A stretch of DNA of 64,000 nt from Gracilimonas sp. (lineage in GTDB: Bacteria > Bacteroidota > Rhodothermia > Balneolales > Balneolaceae). Positions 63,141-64,000 of the stretch are shown piece by piece. The first letter of the stretch is position 1; each line of letters starts with the position of its first letter. The stretch is from assembly GCF_014762685.1 (NCBI RefSeq), contig NZ_JABURM010000005.1:806001-870000 (forward strand). The letters are read 5' to 3'. The notes under the pieces are model-generated. The model did no database searches. It was not told the origin of the DNA and saw only the letters and a list, made by a program, of their open reading frames with translations. The position numbers were made by a program, and so were the translations under genes.

Positions 63141-64000
63141 TCACTTTAAAATAATGGTTTTAACGGCGGGTTGATTACCTCCTACGTCTGTATAGGCAAT
63201 CATTAAGCCTTCATCCAAGACAGAGATATGGGGGAAGCCACTGCTTCGGCTTTTTGAAAGGTTTGGAATAGAGTATGATTCTAATTCAGTACCACCATGA
63301 GAGTAAGAGCTAATATTTAACTTTGCATCTGTTTCGTTAGGAGACAACCAGCTGACCCATATTTTCTCTTCTGTCATGTTCAGGTCTACCCGGCCTAAGG
63401 GAGCATTTTTATCAAGTGAAATTGGAGACTCGAAGGTTTGACCGTGGTCGGATGACAAGGCCATCTGCACATGTGGAATGCCCTCTGCACCGGTAAACCA
63501 TGCAACAGCAACAGTATTCCCAAATGCATCCACTGCCGGTCCATTAACGGGACAAGCAGCAATATTCCAGTTATCTGAATAGACGGGTTTAGGTTCAGAC
63601 CAGCTTCCATCTATATAAGAAGTTATATAAATATCCCTGATTTCCTCGTCAGTTCGATTTCTGTATGCTGCCACAAAGCCCTTATCTGTTTTAGTAATGG
63701 CAGTATTACAGCAATCACAAGCTGAATCATCAAGCATAAAGCCATCTATTATATCAGATTGCTGATTGATGAAAGCAGCACGCAATGTCATAGCTTTATT
63801 TAAATCAGAATACTCATCGTTTTCTCGATGCGCGGTATTTCGCCCGTCCAACCAAACAGCAAGATAAGTGGAATCTGATGCGGGGGTCATACTTACAAAC
63901 CCATGTTCGGTAGGAGTGTCATCTTTATGAGGCGTAAATGCGGCTCCCCATTCACCATCATAAGAAGCCATATTTATATGATAGGCATAAGAGCCGCCTT
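63141..64000 (-). CDS. Sialidase-like (BNR-repeat) protein, N-terminal end outside window
   Basis: The reading frame continues beyond the right edge (upstream residues ...GGSYAYHIN precede the first in-window Met), so this is the C-terminal ~285 residues. Beta-propeller features include LAVWLDGRN, DHGQTFESPI (a BNR-like SxDxGxTW motif) and SWLSPNETDAK. DSACDCCNTAITK gives a Cys-rich patch. Glycoside hydrolase family 33-like sialidases have such repeats, but catalytic residues cannot be checked. Same direction as the next two genes. Confidence 0.75.
   Translation of the reverse strand, partial: GGSYAYHINMASYDGEWGAAFTPHKDDTPTEHGFVSMTPASDSTYLAVWLDGRNTAHRENDEYSDLNKAMTLRAAFINQQSDIIDGFMLDDSACDCCNTAITKTDKGFVAAYRNRTDEEIRDIYITSYIDGSWSEPKPVYSDNWNIAACPVNGPAVDAFGNTVAVAWFTGAEGIPHVQMALSSDHGQTFESPISLDKNAPLGRVDLNMTEEKIWVSWLSPNETDAKLNISSYSHGGTELESYSIPNLSKSRSSGFPHISVLDEGLMIAYTDVGGNQPAVKTIILK

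Overview
The window looks like chromosomal DNA from a Bacteroidota/Rhodothermota-type marine bacterium; the order Balneolales is my best guess. The basis is AT-rich but moderate base composition, several promoters of the Bacteroidetes form TTG-N20-TAnnTTTG, a split metH behind a SAM-I riboswitch, fused E1 alpha/beta, and an E/K-rich IF-2. The placement is inference, not a database result. About 60 genes are packed on both strands. I see no phage, insertion sequence or CRISPR array. Both ends cut through genes.

Layout. 1-4000: two half-transporter genes (the first partial) that probably form a heterodimeric ABC exporter, with an RNase Z-like gene between them. 4000-9660: an envelope-stress-like module on the minus strand. 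It has an ECF sigma factor, an anti-sigma factor carrying a periplasmic CBM48-like (glycogen-binding fold) domain, an outer-membrane protein also ending in a CBM48-like domain, and a secreted helical protein. Beyond these lie two near-identical DUF4382 lipoprotein genes. The same promoter signature, GTAACC-N13-GTCGTC, precedes the sigma operon and both lipoprotein genes, so the set looks like one autoregulated regulon. The lipoprotein tandem carries a decayed fragment of the neighbouring ABC gene. 9800-15000: a DUF883-like protein, prfB with its programmed +1 frameshift, nadB, coaE, fbp and a DUF192 lipoprotein.

15100-25930: the translation/RNA cluster rimP-nusA-infB-rbfA-truB-ribF-rpsO-pnp and an M16 peptidase, with a terminator-like hairpin at the very start of the rimP transcript. 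25980-31180: asnS, bactofilin, holA, a second ECF sigma factor with a small acidic partner, and a CDF metal transporter. 31290-38220: a polyamine locus. Arginine decarboxylase, agmatinase, a deoxyhypusine-synthase-like enzyme and a fused 2-oxoacid dehydrogenase E1 run leftwards; speD and speE run rightwards. 38340-43260: SAM-I riboswitch, split metH and metF.

43300-51700: a LacI regulator-purC-cupin-methyltransferase operon, phytoene/squalene synthase, biotin carboxylase, murQ, plsC, a TonB-like protein and tRNA-Ser(GGA). 51870-58240: DoxX, phosphopantetheinyl transferase, a degenerate MEMO-like protein, a DUF2520 protein, an alkyltransferase-like protein, two thioredoxin-fold proteins, queD, queE and an SDR. 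58690-59600: two paralogous pilin-like membrane-anchored proteins, probably highly expressed. 59700-64000: a sorbosone-dehydrogenase/cytochrome c lipoprotein, a DUF1080 lipoprotein and a partial sialidase-like protein, which look like a carbohydrate-use locus.

The best candidate for an undescribed system is the CBM48 sigma/anti-sigma regulon (4000-9660). The pilin-like pair, the DHS-like polyamine enzyme and the speD-speE intergenic structure follow. All functional statements rest on motif recognition by eye.
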